Source of the DNA: Actinomycetes bacterium | GTDB taxonomy: Bacteria > Actinomycetota > Acidimicrobiia > Acidimicrobiales > SZUA-35 | Direction: 5' to 3' | NCBI GenBank assembly: GCA_024280015.1 | Contig: JAJRQY010000004.1 | Span: 1 to 41,648 of the forward strand | DNA: 41,648 nucleotides | Shown: piece after piece, positions 7,661-16,074 of the stretch | Numbering within the stretch: the stretch's first letter is position 1 | Layout: every line of letters starts with the position of its first letter | Program-made: the position numbers and the translations under genes | Notes under the pieces: generated by a model | The model's database searches: none | Seen by the model: only the letters and a program-made list of their open reading frames with translations | Told to the model about the DNA's origin: nothing

Positions 7661-8845
7661 TTAGCTCCCGACCGGGTGGAAGTCGGGTTTGCTCGTTGGT
7701 TCGATGTCGGGAAGTCGGCCCCACCAATCTGGTGACGTCATGAGTTGGTGGATCTGTGCTTGAGACACGGTGCCAAGAATCTGATTGTCCTGGACCCGGT
7801 GGATTACAGCCAGCGGGTAGGAGGTCTCCATCCTCTGCAGTACGACGTCAACCGACTCGGTGTTCCAGGCTCGGGGGACAACGTCACTGGGGACCGCCAG
7901 CTGGGCGACTGACGTCCAGCTTCGTTCCGCGGGGGAAAGGGTTGCTCCTAGGGCGGGCGTCAAGTAGCCGACGGGCTCGTGGCCCCAGTGCACCACGGGG
8001 TGGGCTATGTGCTGATGGTCGATTCCCGCCCACGTTGCGAAACGATCAACCGGAGTGCTCCCCGGAACAGCGGTCGGATGAAAACTGGTGATGGATTCGA
8101 TGTCCGTGTGGTTGAATCGACGACGAATGGCAGCACCGATTACTTCGGTTCGGGCCGCACCGAGTAGGAACATGCCCATCACCAGCGCAGAGATCCAAGG
8201 CCGAAGAGGTTGCTTGAAGACAATCGTGGCACTGACGCCGGCGACGATCAACGCGAGGCCAGCAACTAAGCCGGAGCGGGCCGAGTGCAAGCGTGCGGCT
8301 TCTGCGTCGCCGTTTCGCATCCAGATTGCGGCGGTCAGGATCCGCCCGCCGTCCAAGGGTGAAGCGGGGAGCAAATTGCTGGCAGCGATGAGGACATTCA
8401 CAATTCCTAGCCAGGCAACGACTGCCGGACCCGGTCCAACAATGTCTTGAGATCGGGCGACAAGAGCGGCGCCAGAAAATGTAAGCCCGATGATCAGGCT
8501 GGCAAGCGGCCCAGCTAGGGCGATCTCGAATTCGGCCTTTGGGGTTTGGGCTTGGCGGCTGAGTTTGGCTACTCCACCCAGTATCCAGAGACTGATTCCA
8601 TCGACGTGTATGTCGTGACGTTTTGCGAGAAAGGCGTGACCAAGTTCGTGGCCAAGGATGGAAAGAAGAAAGAGGAAGGCGCAGGCCGATGCCGCCATCA
8701 GCCGATCAATAAGGGGGGCCGTCGGATAAAGGCTGGGAAGGACGGTGAAGGCCAGCGAGTAGACGACGAATGCCGCCATGCCCAGCACACTCCAATGGGC
8801 AGAGATGGGGACTCCGGCGATTCGCCCCAGTCGTATATTGCTCAC
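7661..8845 (-). CDS. Site-2 protease family intramembrane metalloprotease (M50, Rip3-like)
   Basis: A membrane zinc protease of 394 aa. The zinc-binding motif HELGH is at residues 66-70, and the third ligand lies in the NLLPASPLDGG motif (Asp165). The N-terminus IRLGRIAGVPISAHWS is typical of the subgroup with a cytoplasmic CBS-type tail. The ~150-residue C-terminal region, with two weakly conserved repeats (AWNTESVDVVLQRME and similar), fits degenerate CBS domains. Relatives cleave membrane-bound anti-sigma factors or other single-pass proteins; the target here is unknown. The start is a GTG at 8845 without a strong ribosome-binding site. No anti-sigma gene is next to it. Confidence 0.9.
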   Translation of the reverse strand: MSNIRLGRIAGVPISAHWSVLGMAAFVVYSLAFTVLPSLYPTAPLIDRLMAASACAFLFLLSILGHELGHAFLAKRHDIHVDGISLWILGGVAKLSRQAQTPKAEFEIALAGPLASLIIGLTFSGAALVARSQDIVGPGPAVVAWLGIVNVLIAASNLLPASPLDGGRILTAAIWMRNGDAEAARLHSARSGLVAGLALIVAGVSATIVFKQPLRPWISALVMGMFLLGAARTEVIGAAIRRRFNHTDIESITSFHPTAVPGSTPVDRFATWAGIDHQHIAHPVVHWGHEPVGYLTPALGATLSPAERSWTSVAQLAVPSDVVPRAWNTESVDVVLQRMETSYPLAVIHRVQDNQILGTVSQAQIHQLMTSPDWWGRLPDIEPTSKPDFHPVGS

Positions 8846-8907
8846 GTGATACTGACCATCAGGCAGTCCGTCAGGCAGTTCATTGGACGTCGTTCATTGG
8901 GTATCGC

Positions 8908-9672
8908 TCATCGAAACGAGACGAGGCCGCCGCCATCAAGAACCAGGTGCTGGCCGGTCATCCAAGAAGCTGAGTCTGACGCGAGATACAAGGCAGCGTG
9001 AGCGATGTCCTCTGTCTCTCCCAATCGCTTGAGTGGGTAGGAGTTAGCAATCTTCTCCCCGGCTTCGCCTTCCCAGAGGAAACGAGCGAAGTCGGTCTTG
9101 ATAAGCCCGGGGCAGATGGCGTTTACCCGGACCATTGGGCCAAGTTCGGCGCCGAGTTGTTCGGTCATCTTCAGCAATGCGGCCTTGGTGAGGTCATACA
9201 CCCCGATCGACTCGCTTGTCATCTTGGCTCCGACGGAGGAGATGTTGATGATCACTCCACCATGCTCCTTCATTGAGGCTTGCCACGCAGCCTGGCTCCA
9301 CATGAGTGGTGCGGTGAGATTGACTTGGATGGTCTTGTCCCAGCGGCCGAGGTCAACATTGATCATTGGCCCGGCGTAGGGGTTGGTGGCCGCATTGTTG
9401 ACCAGGATGTCCAATCCGCCAAGTCGATCGAGGGTGGCCTGCGTGGCGTCGGCCGCAGCATCGCTTGACCCAGTATTGGCAACAAACCAGTTGCACCCCG
9501 TTGTCCCAGATGCCGCATCGATATCGGCCGCAGCTGCCTCAAGCGGTTCCGCCTTGCGCGAGACGATCATGACCCGAGCTCCTGCCTTCGCAAAGGCGGT
9601 AGCGATGGCCTTCCCGATCCCACGTGAGCCCCCAGTGATGAGCGCCACCTTGCCATCCAGTCGAAGTTCCAT
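8908..9672 (-). CDS. Short-chain dehydrogenase/reductase (FabG-like SDR)
   Basis: An NAD(P)-dependent oxidoreductase of classical SDR size (254 aa). Seen are the cofactor motif TGGSRGIG (residues 13-20), the NNAA motif near residue 92, and the catalytic Ser146, Tyr159 and Lys163 in the correct spacing. The C-terminal MTGQHLVLDGG is typical of the FabG-like branch. The substrate cannot be told from sequence. I chose the ATG at 9672 over a GTG two codons earlier because TAGATT lies exactly 6 nt upstream, fitting a leaderless transcript. It is followed after 62 bp by the site-2 protease gene on the same strand. Confidence 0.92.
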   Translation of the reverse strand: MELRLDGKVALITGGSRGIGKAIATAFAKAGARVMIVSRKAEPLEAAAADIDAASGTTGCNWFVANTGSSDAAADATQATLDRLGGLDILVNNAATNPYAGPMINVDLGRWDKTIQVNLTAPLMWSQAAWQASMKEHGGVIINISSVGAKMTSESIGVYDLTKAALLKMTEQLGAELGPMVRVNAICPGLIKTDFARFLWEGEAGEKIANSYPLKRLGETEDIAHAALYLASDSASWMTGQHLVLDGGGLVSFR

Positions 9673-9743
9673 GGCCACAATCTAGATGACACAGTCACAA
9701 ATGGGTGGCGGCCACTCCTAGTAATGAATGGGTGGTTGCGAAT

Positions 9744-9871
9744 GAGCAGGAACAGTTGAGTTGGACCGGCTGAGTAGGAACAGTTGAGTTGGACCGGCTG
9801 AGTAGGAACAGTTGAGTTGGACCGGCTGAGTAGGAACAGTTGAGTTGGACCGGCTGAGTAGGAACAGTTGA
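9744..9871. repeat. 28-bp tandem repeat array (4.6 copies)
   Basis: Units start at 9744, 9772, 9800, 9828 and 9856. The first four are complete, the first differing by one base, and the fifth stops after 16 bp. Each contains AGGAACAGTTGAGTTGGACC. The array fills most of the 239-bp region between the divergent SDR and alpha/beta hydrolase genes. There are no spacers of different sequence, so it is not a CRISPR array. It could be a mini-satellite or an array of protein-binding sites. Confidence 0.92.
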
Positions 9872-9911
9872 CTAGCAACAAATGAGCACTCAGGCAACTA
9901 CGGTCTAGCTG

Positions 9912-10655
9912 ATGGGTGTCAAGTCTCGATCTGTGGATGCTTCGGCCGAGTTTGGGCTGCCAGCTGCCATCCTTGATGGGCCTGACCTCGGTCACGCTTC
10001 TGACATGGTCTTGCTCATTCATGGGCTCTCTGCCAACGCCAGGTCATGGTCCCTGCTCAGCAGCCGGCTCCCTCCTGATGTGATGTCGATCTCTGTTGAC
10101 CTGCGGGGGAGGGGTGGCAGTTTCTTCCTTGATGGCCCGTGGGGTGTTGCTAATCACGCCCATGATCTGGGCCGACTGCTTGACTCACTTGGTGTCGCGC
10201 AGAGACTTCTTGTTGTTGGCCACTCCATGGGCGCCTTTGTTGCTACAACCTTCGCTCTTCTCTATCCAGACCGCGTACGGGGCTTAGTTCTGGTTGAGGG
10301 CGGCGTTGAATTGTCCCGCCCGCTCATTGATTGGGACGATCGAGGTGGCTCGCACCCCTTCGGCGCCAGGCGAGTGGATCCCGAGGCGGTGTATCAAGAT
10401 GGGGTCGAGATCATTCTGGACCCTCGGGTTGTTGCTGCGTTGGAGGAGGTCGAGTGCCCGGCTGAGCTGTTGCGGGCTGAGAAGGGCATGCCGGACCAGT
10501 CAGGGCCCTTGATCAGTCAAGAGACCGTTGATCGGGCAACAAGTCGAATGTCTGGTTTGCGAGTGACCACGGTGCCCGCCGTCAATCACAACACGATTGT
10601 GTTGAGCCCTGGTGGCGCTGACGCCGTCGCGGCCGCTATTCGCAGGCAGCTCTGA
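9912..10655 (+). CDS. Alpha/beta hydrolase
   Basis: A 247-aa cytoplasmic hydrolase with the alpha/beta fold. The oxyanion segment VLLIHGLSANARSW, the nucleophile elbow GHSMG in VVGHSMGAFVA, and a late histidine in VNHNTIV are visible. The acid residue is not obvious. The substrate is unknown; esters or lactones would be usual for this family. The ATG at 9912 lacks a ribosome-binding site but has TACGGT 7 nt upstream, consistent with a leaderless message. The gene is monocistronic and converges on the HEPN gene, with 53 bp between the stop codons. The promoter region contains the 28-bp array. Confidence 0.85.
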   Translation: MGVKSRSVDASAEFGLPAAILDGPDLGHASDMVLLIHGLSANARSWSLLSSRLPPDVMSISVDLRGRGGSFFLDGPWGVANHAHDLGRLLDSLGVAQRLLVVGHSMGAFVATTFALLYPDRVRGLVLVEGGVELSRPLIDWDDRGGSHPFGARRVDPEAVYQDGVEIILDPRVVAALEEVECPAELLRAEKGMPDQSGPLISQETVDRATSRMSGLRVTTVPAVNHNTIVLSPGGADAVAAAIRRQL

Positions 10656-10708
10656 CCCACGTTCGGATCTCGCAGGCGTCGAACAGCAATCCCAGCGTGG
10701 TCGTTCGT

Positions 10709-11485
10709 TCAGCTAGTGAGCGAGATGATGACCATTGCTATCAGCATGACGGTGATGAAGGCGACAAAGAGCCACTCCATCCGGCTCCGGCTGCTGCGTT
10801 CGGCGTCCAGATAGGTCTGGAGAATGTCCGAACGGCCATGAACATCGTGAAGTTGTTTTTCGATGGCAGCGATTCGGAGTTGCTTGGCCGCCGCGGCTTT
10901 GCGTGAACGGTTTAGCTGGATGGCAATGTCGTTCAGCTCGCCCTGCAGGTCTCCGAATGCCGCTTCGGTCTCTATCAGTTGAGATTGCAAGGCCAGTGAG
11001 TCGACGTCTGTCGCCGGTTCGATCCCGAAGCCTCCAGACTGGGGGCTCTTGAGTGTCGTTCGAATCTGGCGAAGGCGACTGACTAGTTCCGGTGCGACCG
11101 GCGCAAGGACCCGCTCCAAGGACAAGAGGATCTTGTCGATGTAACCGGCATCGTCGGGGAGACTGAAATGGGCCCAAAGATTGCGAGCTTCAATGATCTG
11201 GCCGATCATGTCGCGGAGATCTTTCCCAAAGAAGTCAGCAAAGACCGGTCCCCAAAAGCGGCGAAGAACGAGGAGTTGGAAGAGGGGGTCGGTCGCCCCG
11301 TGTTCGGCCGGTCTACCCATACGGTTCGCCGCCGTTTCTGCCCAACTGAGATCACCGGGAAAGTACTCGGCCATTCGCTCGTCGATGAAGGGACCCATGC
11401 CACGGGCAAAGGTCTCGAAGGCCTCCGCAAGTTGGCCGTGCTGACTGATTGCGAGATCAGGAGTTGCAGGAAGATCGTTGGGCAT
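10709..11485 (-). CDS. Swt1-like HEPN domain protein with C-terminal membrane anchor
   Basis: A 258-aa protein with three parts. Residues ~15-135 resemble the Swt1-type HEPN domain, including the R-x4-H motif RNLWAH (Arg101, His106), which in many HEPN proteins is the ribonuclease active site. Residues ~165-230 are rich in heptad-like helix (coiled coil). Residues 238-258 form one hydrophobic helix at the extreme C-terminus, which suggests a tail anchor with the HEPN domain in the cytoplasm. The ATG at 11485 is preferred over a GTG at 11494 because AGGTGA precedes it at the right distance. No antitoxin-like gene is adjacent. RNase activity is inferred; the motif and architecture are observed. 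Confidence 0.75.
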   Translation of the reverse strand: MPNDLPATPDLAISQHGQLAEAFETFARGMGPFIDERMAEYFPGDLSWAETAANRMGRPAEHGATDPLFQLLVLRRFWGPVFADFFGKDLRDMIGQIIEARNLWAHFSLPDDAGYIDKILLSLERVLAPVAPELVSRLRQIRTTLKSPQSGGFGIEPATDVDSLALQSQLIETEAAFGDLQGELNDIAIQLNRSRKAAAAKQLRIAAIEKQLHDVHGRSDILQTYLDAERSSRSRMEWLFVAFITVMLIAMVIISLTS

Positions 11486-11667
11486 CTCCCTCACCTATCG
11501 GCGTATCGGCGATGGACCTGAGCGAAGAATGGTGATGTTCACAAGATCTTCTAGGCCAGGTCCCGCTTACGTTTGCGATTCTTGACCCCGTTGGAGCAGG
11601 AGCAGGGACATGTACCTAGATTCCTGTCGAAAGCTCAAGTTCAACGCCTTTTGGCCGTATTGATGAT

Positions 11668-13278
11668 GTGAAACAAAACCGTCTCGCCGCATCCCCTGGA
11701 GCGGTTGTCTTTTCAGGTCTCTTGGCGACGGTGGCATTTCTTGGTGTTCTGTACTCGGTCGGCGAGGCTGCCTACCGCGACCTTGTGTTTTCTGGCCTTA
11801 CGGGACTTTTTGCCACTGCCGGAGCAGGCGCAGCTGCGATCTGGGCCGGCTGGAGAGCAAATTTCACGTCAGCTGATCTGGCTCGGGCCGAGCATGACGC
11901 AAGGCATGACAAGCTCACAGGGCTGTACAACCGAAGTGCCCTGTTCGAAGAATTGGAGAAGGCCGCAGAGCTTTCTCAGGCCAACGAAACAACGTTGGGA
12001 GTGCTCTTTCTTGACCTGAACCGGTTCAAGGTGATCAATGACTCGATGGGGCATGATGCGGGTGATGAGCTTCTGCGGATTGTGGCCGGTCGACTGCGAG
12101 CTTCGGTGCGAAGCTTTGATGTTGTTGCCAGATTCGGAGGTGACGAATTCGTCGTCATCTGCCGCGATCTGCTCTCGGAGAAGTCGGTGGTTGCGGTAGC
12201 TCAGCAGATCCTGCGGGCCTTCGAAGAACCGGTCTCCCTATTCGGCAAGGTGATGACCGCCTCGGCCAGTATTGGAATCACGATCGCCAAGCCGGGTGAT
12301 CCTCGTCGAGCTGAAGATCTGGTTCGTGATGCTGACGCGGTGATGTACAAGGCAAAGCGAACTCGTAGCGGCTACGCAGTATTCAACGATTCCCACCGAC
12401 TTGAAGCCATTGAGCGTCTGGACACCGAACGTGACCTGGTGCAGGCCATCAAGGAAGACCAGTTCATGGTGTACTACCAGCCTCTGGTCAATGTTTCGGA
12501 GAAGCGGCTCTATGGATTCGAGGCACTTGTTCGTTGGAATCACCCGACGCGAGGGGTCCTAGGACCTGGCCAGTTCCTGGCTGTTGCCGAAGAAACCGGC
12601 ATGATTGCCACGATTGGCGAGAGAGTTCTTCGTGAGGCCTGTGCTCAGGCTGCGGTTTGGAACCATCTTTCTCCTGATGCGCGTTTTGTAAAGATGAGTA
12701 TCAATATCGCTGAGCAGCAGTTGGTTGACGCCAATTTCCCGAGTCTTGTCGCCGAGATCCTTGATTGGTCTGGGCTTCCTCCAGAGCAGTTGGTGTTGGA
12801 GATTCTGGAAGATGTTGTGGTTGATCACCTGGACGGCCTTTCTTGCCTTCGTGAGCTCCGGGCACTCGGGGTTGAGCTTGCTATCGATGACTTTGGGACG
12901 GGTCAGTCTTCCCTGAGCTATGTGAAACAGTTCGACATGGTGTCAGCCCTCAAAATCGACAAGACATTTGTCGATGAGATGGAAACAAGTTCAAGCAACC
13001 GAGCCATCATCGAAGCGGTTGTCGCCATGGCAAAGGCCCTGGAACTTCGGGTTATCGCTGAAGGGGTTGAGGACAAGGATCAGGTCAAGCAGTTGCTGGA
13101 CTTTGGTGTTGACATCATGCAGGGGTATCTCTTCAACATGCCCGTCGCCGCTGATGTGATTGATCCTTCTTCCTGGTTCAAGACACGCGAGCGCTCACCG
13201 GAAGGACTGAAGGGTGTCCTGGTCAGCCAGGCGTTCAGTCAGCCAGCGTCGGTGGAGCGACCGAAACGTCGGGGATAG
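11668..13278 (+). CDS. Membrane GGDEF-EAL protein (cyclic di-GMP synthase/phosphodiesterase)
   Basis: A 536-aa cyclic di-GMP enzyme. Two membrane helices (about 12-31 and 38-62) precede a GGDEF domain with intact GGDEF at 157-161 and an allosteric I-site RSFD at 148-151. The EAL domain follows, with EAL at 285-287, the metal-binding SINIAEQQL asparagine and LEILED glutamate, IDDFGTG, the KIDKTF lysine, EGVE and QGYLF. Both domains therefore look catalytically complete. No periplasmic sensor domain is present, so input must come through the membrane segment or partners. It starts with GTG at 11668 and lacks a strong ribosome-binding site. It stands alone, in a head-to-head arrangement with the HEPN gene and converging on the DUF3097 gene. 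Confidence 0.93.
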   Translation: MKQNRLAASPGAVVFSGLLATVAFLGVLYSVGEAAYRDLVFSGLTGLFATAGAGAAAIWAGWRANFTSADLARAEHDARHDKLTGLYNRSALFEELEKAAELSQANETTLGVLFLDLNRFKVINDSMGHDAGDELLRIVAGRLRASVRSFDVVARFGGDEFVVICRDLLSEKSVVAVAQQILRAFEEPVSLFGKVMTASASIGITIAKPGDPRRAEDLVRDADAVMYKAKRTRSGYAVFNDSHRLEAIERLDTERDLVQAIKEDQFMVYYQPLVNVSEKRLYGFEALVRWNHPTRGVLGPGQFLAVAEETGMIATIGERVLREACAQAAVWNHLSPDARFVKMSINIAEQQLVDANFPSLVAEILDWSGLPPEQLVLEILEDVVVDHLDGLSCLRELRALGVELAIDDFGTGQSSLSYVKQFDMVSALKIDKTFVDEMETSSSNRAIIEAVVAMAKALELRVIAEGVEDKDQVKQLLDFGVDIMQGYLFNMPVAADVIDPSSWFKTRERSPEGLKGVLVSQAFSQPASVERPKRRG

Positions 13279-13317
13279 CTTGACCCGACACCGAAGCTGT
13301 TGGTGGCCCCGAATGAT

Positions 13318-14139
13318 CTAGTCGAGGGGAGGTGGGGCGACAAAGTCGATGAGTTCTTCGACCGCTCCAACGAGGCCTGGTTCAAGATCCTTGTAGGACG
13401 TCACCTGCTTGAGAATCTGTTTCCACAATGCTCCCGGCTCGCCGTTGAATCCGAATGCTGTACATATGCCGCGCTTCCAGTCGGTTCCCATGGGAATGAC
13501 TGGCCATTCCTTGATCCCAAGCGTTGCTGGCTTGACTGCTTGCCAGACATCGACGTAGGGATGGCCGGTAATGAGCACGTCGGGATGGTCGACTGTCCTG
13601 GCAATTCTTGTTTCCTTCGTTCCGTCGATGAGATGGTCAAGCAGCACGCCGAGCCTGCGTCCCGGTCTTGGTTGGAAGGTTCGCACGATCTGGGCCAGGT
13701 CGTCGGCTCCGTGTAGCGGTTCGACAACGACGCCTTCGATCCTGAGGTCCGCCCCCCATACCTTTTCGACTAGTTCGGCGTCGTGAAGACCTTCGACCAG
13801 GATCCGGCTAGGGCGGGCAACACGAGCTCGGGAATCGTCCAGTGCCACTGATCCGGATGCTGTGGTCTGGGTTGTTTCGTTTCTTACCACAGTGGGCTTG
13901 ACCAGGGAAACGGTCTTTCCCTGAACGGAGAAGGCTCCGCGCTCCACCCGGAGAGTTTGGCTACGTCCATCCTGATCCTTCATGGTGAGCCAGTCAGGCC
14001 CAAACCGCACGATTGTCCCAACGTAGCCGGTGTCGCGATGACGAATCAGAAGACCCTTGGTGGCGGGCACCGTTGGCCAGGTTGGCTTCTTATGACGCGG
14101 ACCGTTCATATCCATTGGATCACTCAGGATTCCCGACAT
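13318..14139 (-). CDS. DUF3097 family protein
   Basis: A 273-aa protein of the actinobacterial DUF3097 family, function unknown. Conserved stretches include RILVEGLHDAELVEKVWGAD, VVVEPLHGADDL, LGVLLDHLIDGTKE, TGHPYVDVWQAVKP and the C-terminal LIDFVAPP. The VEG...LDH pattern resembles the Glu and Asp motifs of TOPRIM domains, which would suggest nucleic-acid enzymology; this is my inference. An N-terminal SH3-like segment (RHRDTGYVGTIVRFGPDWL) precedes it. The ATG at 14139 lies directly at the edge of the palindrome shared with the ABC-F gene, with TAGCCT 6 nt upstream, which fits leaderless expression. Confidence 0.87.
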   Translation of the reverse strand: MSGILSDPMDMNGPRHKKPTWPTVPATKGLLIRHRDTGYVGTIVRFGPDWLTMKDQDGRSQTLRVERGAFSVQGKTVSLVKPTVVRNETTQTTASGSVALDDSRARVARPSRILVEGLHDAELVEKVWGADLRIEGVVVEPLHGADDLAQIVRTFQPRPGRRLGVLLDHLIDGTKETRIARTVDHPDVLITGHPYVDVWQAVKPATLGIKEWPVIPMGTDWKRGICTAFGFNGEPGALWKQILKQVTSYKDLEPGLVGAVEELIDFVAPPPLD

Positions 14140-14140
14140 G

Positions 14141-14173
14141 ACGAGAGGCTACTGGGTGCCAGTAGCCTCTCGT
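14141..14173. promoter_or_regulatory. Perfect 15-bp-arm palindrome forming a divergent leaderless promoter pair
   Basis: ACGAGAGGCTACTGG (14141-14155) and its exact reverse complement (14159-14173) are separated by 3 bp. This element is essentially the whole gap between the divergent DUF3097 and ABC-F genes. In each arm TAGCCT is followed 6 nt later by a start codon (ATG 14139 on the minus strand, GTG 14175 on the plus strand), so each arm can serve as the -10 region of one leaderless gene. A regulator operator or an RNA hairpin are alternatives. Confidence 0.7.
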
Positions 14174-14174
14174 G

Positions 14175-16016
14175 GTGATCCTGGTTGATGCAGCAAACGT
14201 GACGATGACCCGCCCCGATCGGGCCCTGTTCAGTGAGGTCTCGATCACGGTGTCGACGGGTGATCGGCTCGGTGTTGTTGGTATCAACGGGACCGGGAAG
14301 TCGACCCTGCTTCGGGTTCTTGCCGGCAAGGTCGAGCCAGAATCGGGAGTGGTGACTTCGGGAAGTGGCGTGCGAGTCTCGATGTTGGATCAGCAAGACT
14401 CACTTCCGGAAGGAACGGTTCTTGACGCGGTGACCGCTGATCTGCCAACCGAGCTGTGGGAAGCAGAATCGGTTCTGACTCGCCTGGGTATGAGTGGCCA
14501 TTTCGATCGCCGGACTGACACCTTGTCTGGAGGCGAAACCAAGCGTGTTGCCTTGGCTCGGGCCCTGCTTACTCCGAGCGACATGCTGATCCTCGACGAA
14601 CCAACAAACCACCTGGACCTCGAGGGAATTGTCTGGCTGGAAGAGCACCTTGCCGCCTACAGAGGTGGATTGCTGCTCGTCACCCACGATCGACACGTGC
14701 TTGATCGAGTCACCACCAGGATGCTGGAATTAGATCGAGGCCATGCCCATGTGCATGAAGGAGGCTACGACAGCTATCTGGAGGCGAAGTCTGACCGAGA
14801 CGACGCTGCAGAGTCGGCCGAAAGCATTCGCCGCAATCTGGCCAAGTCGGAGCTGGCGTGGCTGCGTCGTGGAGCAAAAGCGAGAAGTTCCAAACCCAAG
14901 GCCCGAGTCGACGCCGCCAAGGCTCTGATTGCACAGAAGCAGGAGGGCCCGGCTCGTCCGGCTGATCTACACCTGGAGTTCCCTACCCCGCGTCTTGGTG
15001 ACGTGGTAGTTGAGTTGCACGGGGTGTCGGCGGTTGCTCCTGATGGACGTCAGCTCTTTGATGGTGTTGATCTCCTGCTTGATCAGCGAGAACGGCTCGG
15101 TATTGTCGGCCCAAATGGGGCGGGCAAGACCACCTTGCTGAACATCATGGCCAAGATGTTGGAGCCGACGGCGGGCCGCGTGGTGTGGGGCACAACGGTT
15201 GAGGTTGGTTACTACCGGCAGCTGGACTCTGGTCTTGATCCGCACGCTCGTGTTCGTGAAGTCGTTGCTGGTCCGAATCGTAAGCCGGACTGGACTGATG
15301 CACGGCTGCTGGAGTCCTTCTGGTTCGACAAGGACGCCCAGTGGGCCGAAGTTCACACCTTGTCTGGTGGAGAGCGACGGCGCCTCCAACTCATGACCAT
15401 TCTTGCCTCCAAGCCGAACGTCTTGTTTCTAGATGAACCAACCAATGACCTGGACCTGGAAACCTTGCGGGCCTTGGAAGACTTCTTGGAGGACTGGCCC
15501 GGAGCCGTCGTGGTGGTTAGCCATGATCGCTCGTTCTTGAATCGGGTAGTTGCCGATGCTTTGGTGATTGACGGCGAGGGTGGTGCCATTCGATGGCCAG
15601 GTGGATTCAACGCCTGGTCCGAGCATCGCCGAGCAGAATTGTCGGGACAGAACTCATCTGGAAGTGCTGTGGTATCAACAGGGAAGGGGAAGGAGAAGGG
15701 AAAGGGCAAGCGCGAGAAGAAGGGTGACACGCGCAAGGCTGCTGCATCCTCCGCCGTCCTGTCCGCTGAGGGAGACTCCTCTAGCCAGCGTTCCCCAAGC
15801 ACGATCAGCCGGTTGTTGCGTCAGGTAGAGAAGGATGTCGCCCGACTGGAGAAGAAGAAGGCGCGTCTCAACAACGAGCTGGTTGAAGCAGGCAGTGACC
15901 ATGCCAAGCTGAGCGAGATTGGTGTTGAGCTGGCTCAGATCGATGCTGATCTATCGGTGGCCGAGGACCAGTGGATGGAACTTGCTGATGAGCAAGAGCA
16001 GAACAATCCAACATAG
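14175..16016 (+). CDS. ABC-F family ATPase (Uup/EttA-like translation factor)
   Basis: A cytosolic protein of about 613 aa with two ABC ATPase domains and no membrane segments, the hallmark of the ABC-F class that acts on ribosomes. The first domain has GINGTGKST, LSGGETKRVALARALL and MLILDEPTNHLD; the second has GPNGAGKTT, LSGGERRRL and VLFLDEPTNDLD. A Lys-rich linker leads to a C-terminal coiled coil (LEKKKARLNNELVEAG) like that of Uup. The role may be relief of ribosome stalling or antibiotic protection; it cannot be decided here. I favour the second of two tandem GTG codons (14175) as start because of the 6-nt distance from TAGCCT; 14172 is also possible. Confidence 0.93.
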   Translation: MILVDAANVTMTRPDRALFSEVSITVSTGDRLGVVGINGTGKSTLLRVLAGKVEPESGVVTSGSGVRVSMLDQQDSLPEGTVLDAVTADLPTELWEAESVLTRLGMSGHFDRRTDTLSGGETKRVALARALLTPSDMLILDEPTNHLDLEGIVWLEEHLAAYRGGLLLVTHDRHVLDRVTTRMLELDRGHAHVHEGGYDSYLEAKSDRDDAAESAESIRRNLAKSELAWLRRGAKARSSKPKARVDAAKALIAQKQEGPARPADLHLEFPTPRLGDVVVELHGVSAVAPDGRQLFDGVDLLLDQRERLGIVGPNGAGKTTLLNIMAKMLEPTAGRVVWGTTVEVGYYRQLDSGLDPHARVREVVAGPNRKPDWTDARLLESFWFDKDAQWAEVHTLSGGERRRLQLMTILASKPNVLFLDEPTNDLDLETLRALEDFLEDWPGAVVVVSHDRSFLNRVVADALVIDGEGGAIRWPGGFNAWSEHRRAELSGQNSSGSAVVSTGKGKEKGKGKREKKGDTRKAAASSAVLSAEGDSSSQRSPSTISRLLRQVEKDVARLEKKKARLNNELVEAGSDHAKLSEIGVELAQIDADLSVAEDQWMELADEQEQNNPT

Positions 16017-16074
16017 TTCGCCTGGGTGCGTGGACTGTCTGGTTGATGGTGTGCTCGTGAGCTAGGTTCGATGC

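Noticed and set aside
9744-9871. CRISPR array
   Set aside because: The 28-bp units follow each other without unique spacers, and no cas genes are near.
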